Of a DNA stretch of 11,757 bases, positions 5,484 through 11,757 are shown piece after piece. The DNA is from Bacteroidota bacterium (GTDB lineage: Bacteria; Bacteroidota; Bacteroidia; Chitinophagales; Chitinophagaceae): positions 1 through 11,757 of the forward strand of contig JAEWDG010000064.1 in NCBI GenBank assembly GCA_023390215.1. The letters run 5' to 3'. Under the pieces are notes generated by a model that saw nothing but the letters and a program-made list of their open reading frames with translations, did not search any database and had not been told where the DNA came from. Numbering within the stretch: position 1 is the first letter of the stretch; every line of letters begins with the position of its first letter. A program made the position numbers and the translations under genes.

Positions 5484-7352
5484 TTATCTTCCCATATAAA
5501 CCATAAGTATCTGAACATCACTTGGATTTACTCCAGAAATCCTTGATGCCTGGCCCAGGGTCCGGGGCTGTATCTTTTTGAATTTTTGTCTGGCCTCGGC
5601 GCTTAAAGATACCAGTTTCTCATAATTGAAATTGTCAGGAATAGCCAAATGCTCCAGTTGGCTCATTCTTTCTACCAGATCCTTTTCCTTTTGAATGTAT
5701 ACATCGTACTTAAGCTGAATATCCGCCTGTTCAATAGATTCATTATCAAATGGTTTCATTAAATCTTTCACGGAATCAGCAGAATGACAAATATCAAGAA
5801 TCGACACGGATGGTCTTAAGATTACCTGTGATAATTTTTGATTAGCCTGAAGAGGCGCCGATCCTATTGATTGGAGGTAGGGATTAATTACACCTGGTGT
5901 AAGAACAGTGCTTTCCATGATTTTCTTTACTTCCTCCACTTGATTTTTCTTTTTCAGCAGGTTTTCCATTCTTTCCTGACTAGCGAGTCCCAGCCTATAA
6001 CTTTTTTCCGTTAGCCGCAGGTCTGCATTATCCTGCCGGAGCAGGGTTCTAAACTCGGCTCTACTCGTAAACATCCGGTAAGGCTCTTCCGTACCCTTAT
6101 TTATGAGATCATCAATGAGTACACCAATATAAGCCTCGCTTCTTTCTAATACGAACGGGTCCTCGTCTTTAGTCGCCAGATGAGCATTCATTCCGGCCAT
6201 CAAACCCTGGCATGCTGCTTCTTCATAACCTGTAGTTCCGTTGATTTGCCCGGCAAAAAACAAGTTTCGTATAAGCTTGGTCTCCAGGTTGAACTTTAGC
6301 TGTGTGGGCGGAAAATAATCATATTCTATCGCGTATCCTGGTCTGAACATTTTGCAATGTTCAAATCCCGGGACTTTGCGCAGGGCATCGAGCTGGGTCT
6401 TTTCTGCAAGGGAGGTAGAGAAGCCGTTTACATATATCTCTACGGTGTTCCAGCCTTCAGGTTCTACAAATAACTGATGTCGATCTCTTTCTGCAAACCT
6501 GCTAATCTTATCTTCAATGCTCGGGCAATACCGGGGACCAGTACCCTGAATCCTTCCCTGATACATGGGGCTAGATTCAAAACCCTGTTTTAAGATATGA
6601 TGCACTTCTCCTGAAGTGTAAGTTATCCAACAGGAAAGTTGCTGATCAGGCTTTATCCTCGGCTTTTCGAGGAAACTAAACCCTACCACCTCGTTGTCCC
6701 CCTCCTGTTCTTCCATTTTGCTGTAATCCAGGCTTCTACCATCAATTCTGGGCGGGGTTCCTGTTTTTAGCCGGCTACTTTCAAAACCAAGACTTACGAG
6801 CTGTTCGGTGATACCGGTCGAGGCTTTTTCAGCTACACGGCCTCCGCCAAAATTCTTTTCACCGATATGGATCACCCCGTTCAGGAAGGTGCCGTTTGTT
6901 AGGACAACTGATCTGGCCATTATCTCGTGACCCAGACCTGTGACTACTCCTTTAACCATCCTGTCCTTTATGATAAGGTGGCGAACCATATCCTGATAGA
7001 AATCGATATTCGGCGTTTCTTCCAACATTTCCCGCCAGGTGGATGCGAATAACATGCGGTCATTTTGTGATCTCGGGCTCCACATGGCAGGGCCTTTCGA
7101 CTTATTCAACATGCGGAATTGAATCATACTTCTGTTAGAAACGATCCCGCTGTAACCACCTAAAGCATCTATCTCCCTGACTATCTGACCTTTTGCTATA
7201 CCACCCATTGCTGGGTTACAACTCATCTGTGCAATAGTCTGCATGTTCATGGTTATAAGTAAGACCTTACTCCCCATATTCGCAGCTGCAGCTGCGGCTT
7301 CACAGCCCGCATGGCCAGCCCCCACAACAATTACATCATAATCAGGAAACAT
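5484..7352 (-). CDS. mnmG: tRNA uridine-5-carboxymethylaminomethyl modification enzyme MnmG (GidA)
   Basis: FAD-dependent enzyme that works with MnmE to install the carboxymethylaminomethyl group at the wobble uridine (U34) of certain tRNAs, using methylene-tetrahydrofolate and NADH. The start ATG 7352 (MFPDYDVIVVGAGHAG) fits the family; a TTG three codons upstream is less likely. The 622-residue length is normal. Visible motifs are the FAD-binding GAGHAG (11-16), CNPAMGG (45-51), TGTPPRI (197-203), GPRYCPSIEDK (272-282), AGQINGTTGYEEAA (367-380) and TSRAEFR (429-435), then the helical C-terminal tRNA/MnmE-binding domain ending LGQASRISGVNPSDVQIL. It lies 74 bases downstream of ybeY and just upstream of the cupin. 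Two parS sites lie at its 5' side, matching the common origin-proximal position of mnmG. Confidence 0.98.
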   Translation of the reverse strand: MFPDYDVIVVGAGHAGCEAAAAAANMGSKVLLITMNMQTIAQMSCNPAMGGIAKGQIVREIDALGGYSGIVSNRSMIQFRMLNKSKGPAMWSPRSQNDRMLFASTWREMLEETPNIDFYQDMVRHLIIKDRMVKGVVTGLGHEIMARSVVLTNGTFLNGVIHIGEKNFGGGRVAEKASTGITEQLVSLGFESSRLKTGTPPRIDGRSLDYSKMEEQEGDNEVVGFSFLEKPRIKPDQQLSCWITYTSGEVHHILKQGFESSPMYQGRIQGTGPRYCPSIEDKISRFAERDRHQLFVEPEGWNTVEIYVNGFSTSLAEKTQLDALRKVPGFEHCKMFRPGYAIEYDYFPPTQLKFNLETKLIRNLFFAGQINGTTGYEEAACQGLMAGMNAHLATKDEDPFVLERSEAYIGVLIDDLINKGTEEPYRMFTSRAEFRTLLRQDNADLRLTEKSYRLGLASQERMENLLKKKNQVEEVKKIMESTVLTPGVINPYLQSIGSAPLQANQKLSQVILRPSVSILDICHSADSVKDLMKPFDNESIEQADIQLKYDVYIQKEKDLVERMSQLEHLAIPDNFNYEKLVSLSAEARQKFKKIQPRTLGQASRISGVNPSDVQILMVYMGR

Positions 7353-7396
7353 AGGTTGCAAAGTTAAGAAGAGGTTTCTCCCTTAAAAGTTAATCA

Positions 7397-7412
7397 GGTT
7401 CCACGTGGAACG
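7397..7412. promoter_or_regulatory. parS: parS site 1 (ParB-binding palindrome)
   Basis: The 14-base perfect palindrome GTTCCACGTGGAAC (7398-7411) matches the chromosomal parS consensus TGTTNCACGTGNAACA except at the two outermost bases. It lies in the ybeY-mnmG intergenic gap, with its centre 36 bases from parS site 2. ParB binds such sites, spreads and loads SMC/ParA-dependent chromosome segregation. Confidence 0.85.
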
Positions 7413-7426
7413 TGATAGACGAAATA

Positions 7427-7855
7427 TCATAATGTTTCACGTGAAACATATATTTTGAATTGTGTGATCCAGTCTGATTCCATAGTTCTTATCACGTCAA
7501 TTTCTTCCGACGTTTTATCGCCGTAACCAAACACATGAAGTGTACCATGAAATATCACCCTTAAAATTTCATTGCTAAAAGACACGCCTTCTATTCGTGC
7601 ATTCTCTCTCACTCTTTCCGTACTGATATATAACTCTACAGCCTCATCCAATCCATAGTCGAAGGTGATGATGTCTGTTAAATAATCATGCTGTAAAAAC
7701 TCTCTATTGATTTGTAAAAGCTCATCGTCCGAGCAGAAAATAATGTTCAAAGCACTACGCTCTATTTTGGCAATCTTAAATTGTTTAGTAATGAAACTCT
7801 TCAATAAGATTCTGTTTCGAAGCGTAGGAGGCGTGTGGAAGAAGAATATTTTCAT
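7427..7855 (-). CDS. ybeY: Endoribonuclease / rRNA maturation factor YbeY
   Basis: Metal-dependent single-strand endoribonuclease that acts in 16S rRNA 3'-end maturation and ribosome quality control. At 142 residues it is a normal length. The family core is present: LNxxF-type helix LLQINREFLQHDYLTDIITF (47-66) with TDIITFDY, and the metal site HGTLHVFGYGD (103-113). H103 and H107 are the first two ligands; the third is D113 where most bacteria have histidine in HGxLHxxGYDH. I believe this aspartate form is usual in Bacteroidota. The last residues VSRET (137-141) are encoded by the parS 16-mer at 7433-7448. It precedes mnmG on the same strand (74-base gap) and diverges from feoA. Confidence 0.93.
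   Translation of the reverse strand: MKIFFFHTPPTLRNRILLKSFITKQFKIAKIERSALNIIFCSDDELLQINREFLQHDYLTDIITFDYGLDEAVELYISTERVRENARIEGVSFSNEILRVIFHGTLHVFGYGDKTSEEIDVIRTMESDWITQFKIYVSRETL
7433..7448. promoter_or_regulatory. parS: parS site 2 (perfect ParB-binding palindrome)
   Basis: TGTTTCACGTGAAACA is a perfect 16-base palindrome and a full match to the widely conserved chromosomal parS sequence. It lies inside the 3' end of ybeY, so the same bases serve as codons and as a ParB site. With parS site 1 it forms a pair 36 bases apart, centre to centre. Confidence 0.95.
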
Positions 7856-7894
7856 GTTTTTCTAATCTCGAAATTAACCACTGTCAGGTTGAAT

Positions 7895-7902
7895 TAGATT
7901 TG
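7895..7902 (+). promoter_or_regulatory. Possible -7 element for feoA-nadD
   Basis: TAGATTTG is an exact match to TAnnTTTG, 9 bases before the feoA ATG, which would give a nearly leaderless mRNA. No clear -33 TTTG is seen about 19 bases upstream. The 56-base gap must hold the promoters of both feoA and the divergent ybeY. Confidence 0.4.
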
Positions 7903-7911
7903 CATTTAACA

Positions 7912-8139
7912 ATGAAGAGAAAGCTTTCAGAGGTAGCAGCAGGCGAGACAGTTCTCATAGATTCTTTTGAATCGGATGATATCTTCCTGAAACTGATGGA
8001 GATGGGTTTTCTCCCAGGAGAAAAGGTAACTGTGGAGCAAATCGCTCCATTCCGCGATCCTATTTCCATATCCGTTGCAGGATACCGGCTCAGTCTCAGA
8101 TTAAATGAAGCTCAACATATACTCGTTTCCGAAGTTTAA
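7912..8139 (+). CDS. feoA: FeoA-domain protein
   Basis: A 75-residue SH3-like FeoA domain from ATG 7912 (MKRKLSEVAAGETVLI). A TTG four codons earlier (7900) is an alternative start but falls in the presumed -7 element. Family features are LSEVAAGETV, LKLMEMGFLPGEKVTVEQIAPFRDP in outline (a leucine-rich turn then MGFLPGEKV) and the closing strand ISVAGYRLSLRLNEAQHILV. FeoA is a small cytoplasmic partner of the ferrous-iron transporter FeoB. No feoB is present here; the next gene, nadD, starts 3 bases after the stop. The domain may thus serve an FeoB encoded elsewhere or another partner. Confidence 0.88.
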   Translation: MKRKLSEVAAGETVLIDSFESDDIFLKLMEMGFLPGEKVTVEQIAPFRDPISISVAGYRLSLRLNEAQHILVSEV

Positions 8140-8142
8140 ATA

Positions 8143-8736
8143 ATGCGCATTGGATTATTTTTTGGTTCATTCAACCCCATCCACCACGGTCATTTAATTA
8201 TTGCCAGCCACATCATCCAGGAAAATCTGGTAGATGAGGTGTGGTTTGTGATCTCCCCTCAAAATCCGTTTAAAAATCAATCAAGTTTATTAAACGAAAA
8301 TCACCGTCTCTACCTGGCTCAGGAAGCTATAGAAGGCGCAGATCAACTGAGGGTGAGTAACATTGAATTTAAATTACCCCGGCCCTCTTACACAGTGGAC
8401 AGCATGGCGTACCTCCGTGAAAAATATCCTTCACACAGGTTTTCAATTTTAATGGGCAGCGATGGTTTTGAGAATCTTCCCAAATGGAAGAATGCTACTC
8501 ACCTGATCAAAAACTACGCTTTCATTATCTACCCACGCAAAGATCATCCGGTAACTGATAACCACGGAGCCAATATACAGGTAACAAATGCGCCACTGAT
8601 AGAAATTTCGTCTACTCGTATACGTGAGTTAATCAGAGAGAGAAAATCTATACGGTATTATGTTCCTGAATCCGTCAGAATTGCGATTGAAAAAAATATG
8701 TTTTATTATAACCGTTCAGAAAATCCAGCCGAGTAA
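8143..8736 (+). CDS. nadD: Nicotinate-nucleotide adenylyltransferase
   Basis: Converts nicotinate mononucleotide and ATP to deamido-NAD, the shared late step of de novo and salvage NAD synthesis. The 197-residue protein is a Rossmann-type nucleotidyltransferase: [10 protein letters not shown] (8-17, the HxGH-type ATP-binding motif), PSYTVDS (81-87), [13 protein letters not shown] (104-116) and ISSTRIR (155-161, phosphate binding). It begins 3 bases after feoA and is probably translated from the same mRNA. Its last 21 bases overlap the 3' end of the convergent transporter gene. nadA lies about 1.3 kb away on the other strand. Confidence 0.96.
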   Translation: MRIGLFFGSFNPIHHGHLIIASHIIQENLVDEVWFVISPQNPFKNQSSLLNENHRLYLAQEAIEGADQLRVSNIEFKLPRPSYTVDSMAYLREKYPSHRFSILMGSDGFENLPKWKNATHLIKNYAFIIYPRKDHPVTDNHGANIQVTNAPLIEISSTRIRELIRERKSIRYYVPESVRIAIEKNMFYYNRSENPAE

Positions 8737-9960
8737 GAGTACCACAAAAACGATTAGCGGTGCGGGGAGCCGGGTAAACCTGAGGGCAGCAAAAACAAAT
8801 CCAATGATGGCAAGATAGATCCATCCTGTTGAGCCCGCTGTAAACGGATGTATATCTTTCAACAGGTATAACAAACCTGCCCACATGAATCCAACTACTA
8901 TCGCATTGATCCCTTCCATGGCGCGATACACAACCACATATTTTTTAAGGTAAGTCCAAACAGGAAAAAAAAACAAAACAAGTAAAGCACTGGGCAGGAA
9001 TAAGGCCACGGCTCCAATAACAGAACCCAAAGCCTGCATGACTTTTCCCTCTTCTCTTAATGCCAGTCCACCAATATAGGAACCTACAGAGAATGTGGGA
9101 CCGGGAATTGCACGAACAATTCCATAACCTGTTAGCAAATCATTTTTTGACAGCCGTATGGCGCCGGGATTCTTAATTGCATTTTTTGAATTCGGGCGGG
9201 CAACATACTGATCGAGCATCATCGGTAACAATACATCGCCACCTCCAAATACAAAACTTCCAAACCGGTAAAAATTTTCAAAAAGGTTGAAAGCTTTCCT
9301 GTGTTCCCAGTTGTTTTTTCTTGCTGTTTCACTCAATAATCCCGCGATCGCGAACATCAATACAAAGAGCCAGATATTCGTCCATCGAATATGCTTTGGC
9401 CTCACCACTTCTTTTTCCGGAATTCGTCTGCTGCTGATATTGGTAACTGCGCCACCCAATAAAATAAGGATGGGAAACACCCAGGGTGTTTTAAATAAAA
9501 TATAGGTTACCGTTGTAGACAGTAACATCAATACAAATGTTATCAGATTTTTTACCGATATCTGAAAAGTACGCACTGAAGCATACATTAAAAAACCAAT
9601 AGCAAGTGCCTCCACATATTTAAGCGGTCCTGCTGATAGATTCAATCCATGTTTAACAACGAAAAATGAAAATAACCCCATTAATATGCAGGCAGGCAAA
9701 AGCCAGATCAATAAGGTTAATACTGCCAATGTAACGCCGCCCCTTTTAAATCCGATGAGCGTAATTATTTGAGTGGAAGACGCACCAGGTAATAACTGAC
9801 AAAAAGAATTATATTCCATCAACTCTTCTTCAGTTATATCTCTTCTCTTGTGAACAAATGATTTAAGCATCATGCCCAGGTGACCCTGAGGTCCGCCAAA
9901 AGCAGTCAGACTGTAAATCAATACAGATTTTAAAAAAGGAATATGTCTGAATAAATACAA
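8716..9960 (-). CDS. chrA: ChrA-family transporter, two-domain (chromate transporter family)
   Basis: A 414-residue inner-membrane protein with about ten to twelve hydrophobic segments and the duplicated ChrA architecture. The first half has [11 protein letters not shown] (21-31) and LPGASSTQ (57-64). The second half has the equivalent [11 protein letters not shown] (238-248) and [13 protein letters not shown] (285-297). A charged loop ([15 protein letters not shown]) separates the halves. Family members export chromate, but many have no shown role in resistance, so the substrate is open. The start is TTG at 9960: an in-frame TAA lies eight codons upstream, no ATG or GTG comes between, and the next ATG is inside the first motif. 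It lies 97 bases after nadA on the same strand and overlaps nadD by 21 bases tail to tail. Confidence 0.9.
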   Translation of the reverse strand: MYLFRHIPFLKSVLIYSLTAFGGPQGHLGMMLKSFVHKRRDITEEELMEYNSFCQLLPGASSTQIITLIGFKRGGVTLAVLTLLIWLLPACILMGLFSFFVVKHGLNLSAGPLKYVEALAIGFLMYASVRTFQISVKNLITFVLMLLSTTVTYILFKTPWVFPILILLGGAVTNISSRRIPEKEVVRPKHIRWTNIWLFVLMFAIAGLLSETARKNNWEHRKAFNLFENFYRFGSFVFGGGDVLLPMMLDQYVARPNSKNAIKNPGAIRLSKNDLLTGYGIVRAIPGPTFSVGSYIGGLALREEGKVMQALGSVIGAVALFLPSALLVLFFFPVWTYLKKYVVVYRAMEGINAIVVGFMWAGLLYLLKDIHPFTAGSTGWIYLAIIGFVFAALRFTRLPAPLIVFVVLLLGWIF

Positions 9961-10057
9961 GGGTTGAAGAATGCTCGGAAGTTAACGCAAATCACTAATT
10001 CATCAGGCGATTTTCTTCAGCCCTCACCAAATCGGTTCGGTAAAATCTTTTCTTAAT

Positions 10058-11068
10058 TTATAAGCCGTAATATGCACTGATCTCTAGCATACGGTCAATA
10101 GGTTTCTTCGCCTTCAGGCGCAACTCTTCGTCCATAGTGATCTCAGGCAGTTCGTATTTCATACAGAGATAAAGTTTCTCCAGCGTATTTAATTTCATAT
10201 ACGGGCAATCGTTGCAGGCGCAGGCATTATTCGGCGGGGCGGGAATAAATGTTTTTTCCGGACTGGCCTTTTGCATCTGATGTAAGATTCCGGTTTCTGT
10301 AGCTACTATAAAACTCCGCGCATCCGACTCCCTGCTATATTTTAATAAACCGGTTGTACTTCCGATAAAATCAGCAACAGCGAGCACTGGTTCCTCACAT
10401 TCGGGGTGTGCGATTATTTTCGCTTCGGGATGCCGGAGTTTAAGCCTGGTTATTTTTTCCAGACTGAATATTTCATGAACCATACAGGCTCCATTCCAGA
10501 GCACCATGTTTCTTCCCGTTTTTTTATTGATATAAGCCCCAAGGTTCCTGTCGGGTGCAAAAATGATGGGTTGATCAGCCGGAAGACTTTCAACGATTTT
10601 CTGGGCATTGGAAGACGTACAAATGATATCACTCAGTGCCTTCATCCCCGCACTGCAGTTTATATAAGTAATAACAATATGATCCGGATGTTTTTCTTTG
10701 AATTTTTGAAACAGCTCCGGCGGTGCAGAATCACTAAGTGAACAGCCGGCATTCAGATCCGGTAACAAGACCTTCTTCGTTGGATTTAGAATCTTCGCTG
10801 TTTCTGCCATAAAATGCACACCGGCAAAAACGATAGTATCTGCACTGGTTGACGCAGCTGCCTGCGAGAGCCCAAGACTATCCCCTATGTAATCAGCCAC
10901 ATCCTGTATATCCGGCTCCTGATAATAATGCGCAAGCAGCACAGCATTTTTTTCTTTTTTCAGTTTTTCAATTTCAGCGAACAGATCCAAGGTTGGATCC
11001 AACTCTATATCGAGAAAGCCTTTTTGCTTCACCAGTTCTTCATTGTTGATATCTGCCGTAGTATTCAT
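10058..11068 (-). CDS. nadA: Quinolinate synthase A
   Basis: 4Fe-4S enzyme that condenses iminoaspartate (from NadB) with dihydroxyacetone phosphate to quinolinate in de novo NAD synthesis. The 336-residue length fits the family. Motifs: [20 protein letters not shown] (44-63), [11 protein letters not shown] (84-94), [12 protein letters not shown] (102-113), TYINCSAG (134-141), APDRNLG (171-177), HPEC (221-224), VATETG (255-260) and the C-terminal CACNDCPYM (283-291). Cluster ligands are probably C109, C195 and one of C283/C285/C288. No nadB or nadC is in the window. The gene lies upstream of chrA (97-base gap, no clear terminator) and opens from the long non-coding region on its right. Confidence 0.97.
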   Translation of the reverse strand: MNTTADINNEELVKQKGFLDIELDPTLDLFAEIEKLKKEKNAVLLAHYYQEPDIQDVADYIGDSLGLSQAAASTSADTIVFAGVHFMAETAKILNPTKKVLLPDLNAGCSLSDSAPPELFQKFKEKHPDHIVITYINCSAGMKALSDIICTSSNAQKIVESLPADQPIIFAPDRNLGAYINKKTGRNMVLWNGACMVHEIFSLEKITRLKLRHPEAKIIAHPECEEPVLAVADFIGSTTGLLKYSRESDARSFIVATETGILHQMQKASPEKTFIPAPPNNACACNDCPYMKLNTLEKLYLCMKYELPEITMDEELRLKAKKPIDRMLEISAYYGL

Positions 11069-11626
11069 TAATATTATTTATTTATAAAAAGCCCTACTAT
11101 TATTATGACTGTGAATTAGTGGAAAGAAAATTCCGAACGCTATTGTAAAATTAGAAAAATTGACTCGCTAACAGGGTTTCCACCTGTTATCAACAACCAA
11201 ATAGTAAGAAGGTTTCTTTTAATATCTGTTGTGGAACCAGCTTAACTGGAGATTTATGAGAATGGATTCACATCTGTGGATTAACAGGCCCGTGTAAAAA
11301 AATTTCCGGCCTTCGGCCATAGCAAAATGTGAATTCATTTTTTAAAAGTTGAATCGGCGATTTAATGGTTGGAAGAGGCAAATAGCCAAGAGAAATCTAT
11401 GCCTTATTTTTCCTCAAAGATCAATGTCAAAAAGAACAGCTATCCACATAATTTTTGGTTTATTCAGCCCTGATGTGAAAATCCATCCCAGCCCTGAAAA
11501 AACCAGAAATATCCTACGGTTTTGAAACGGCTAAATTGCTTGTCCAATCTGATTTTTGGCGCTTTTCCACAATTTGTTAATATTCTTTTTTACCCTATTT
11601 TTGCCGTCCAAAATTTAAAGACCAAC
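11069..11626. other. 558-base non-coding divergent region; candidate origin-like DnaA-box cluster
   Basis: No credible coding frame or RNA gene is seen between nadA and the foldase gene. It holds four 9-mers within one mismatch of TTATCCACA or matching TTWTNCACA: TTATCAACA (11187-11195), TAATCCACA on the minus strand (11283-11275), CTATCCACA (11440-11448) and TTTTCCACA (11563-11571). The last is followed by AT-rich DNA (11571-11602). A small GGCC-TTC-GGCC hairpin next to an A tract lies near 11295-11318. With parS and mnmG about 4 kb away, an oriC role is possible but unproven; at minimum the region must hold the promoters of two divergent genes. Confidence 0.4.
11573..11603 (+). promoter_or_regulatory. 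Bacteroidota sigma-A-type promoter of the foldase gene
   Basis: TTTG (11573-11576), a 19-base spacer and TATTTTTG (11596-11603) match the Bacteroidota consensus TTTG-N19-TAnnTTTG exactly, 23 bases before the ATG at 11627. A DnaA-box-like TTTTCCACA (11563-11571) ends just before the -33 element. Confidence 0.8.
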
Positions 11627-11757
11627 ATGCAAATTATCCAGAGCATTCGGGAAAAAGGTGCGGCGATAGTAATTATTGTAATAGCCCTGAGTTTGATCGG
11701 GTTTATCCTTATGGACGCCCGCCAGGGGGCCAGCAGCGGATTCTTCGGTTCTTCTTC
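11627..11757 (+). CDS. SurA/PpiD-like peptidyl-prolyl isomerase, N-terminal part (3' truncated)
   Basis: Only the first 43 codons are present; the frame runs off the window edge. The protein starts MQIIQSIREKGAAIVIIVIA and continues with LSLIGFILMDA. This is a short charged cytoplasmic start followed by a single hydrophobic segment (about residues 12-29), then a glycine/serine/phenylalanine-rich stretch. The pattern IQxIRxKGAxxxxxxIALxLIGFILMDA is, as I recall it, that of the large membrane-anchored SurA_N/parvulin foldases (PpiD-like) of Bacteroidota, which assist folding of exported proteins in the periplasm. The catalytic domain is not visible, so the family call rests on this N-terminus. 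The perfect promoter directly upstream supports the start. Confidence 0.75.
   Translation, partial: MQIIQSIREKGAAIVIIVIALSLIGFILMDARQGASSGFFGSS

Noticed and set aside
9961..10057. A promoter or terminator between nadA and the ChrA-family gene
   Set aside because: No match to TAnnTTTG with a -33 partner and no convincing hairpin was found in the 97 bases.
11295..11318. GGCC-TTC-GGCC hairpin followed on the minus strand by a T tract, as a possible terminator
   Set aside because: The stem is only four base pairs, the T tract is separated from it, and no gene is known to end there on that strand.

Overview
The window reads as chromosomal core and near-core DNA of a member of the phylum Bacteroidota, probably a Chitinophagaceae-like organism. 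The signs are promoters of the type TTTG-N19-TAnnTTTG (a perfect copy at 11573-11603), no reliance on Shine-Dalgarno sequences, a ybeY-mnmG gene pair, a YbeY with the GYxD variant of its zinc site, and a SurA/PpiD-like foldase with an uncleaved-looking N-terminal anchor. No tRNA, rRNA, insertion sequence or CRISPR array is visible.

Left part (1-4372): the 3' end of an outer-membrane barrel gene converges, through a bidirectional terminator, on a small hypothetical gene. A tightly overlapping three-gene cassette follows at 960-4007: a stand-alone SET-domain protein, a D-Ala-D-Ala-ligase-like ATP-grasp enzyme, and a single protein joining a second such ATP-grasp to a second SET domain. Overlaps of 8 nt and 1 nt imply translational coupling. 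The pairing of peptide-bond-type ligases with lysine-methyltransferase folds is the most unusual part of the window and has no obvious housekeeping explanation. A small zinc-finger gene runs head-on into its end.

Middle part (4373-8736): a short single-stranded-DNA-binding protein (plus strand) converges on a minus-strand run ybeY, mnmG and a mannose-6-phosphate-isomerase-type cupin. Two ParB-binding parS palindromes lie between ybeY and mnmG, one a perfect 16-mer that also encodes the last residues of YbeY. Diverging from ybeY is a feoA-nadD pair.

Right part (8716-11757): a two-domain ChrA-type transporter and nadA lie on the minus strand. A non-coding stretch of about 560 bases with four DnaA-box-like 9-mers follows, then the start of a SurA/PpiD-like peptidyl-prolyl isomerase gene that runs off the end. 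The parS sites, mnmG and DnaA-box-like cluster together suggest an origin-proximal location, but this is inference. NadA and NadD are two steps of de novo NAD synthesis; the other neighbours look like separate transcription units.
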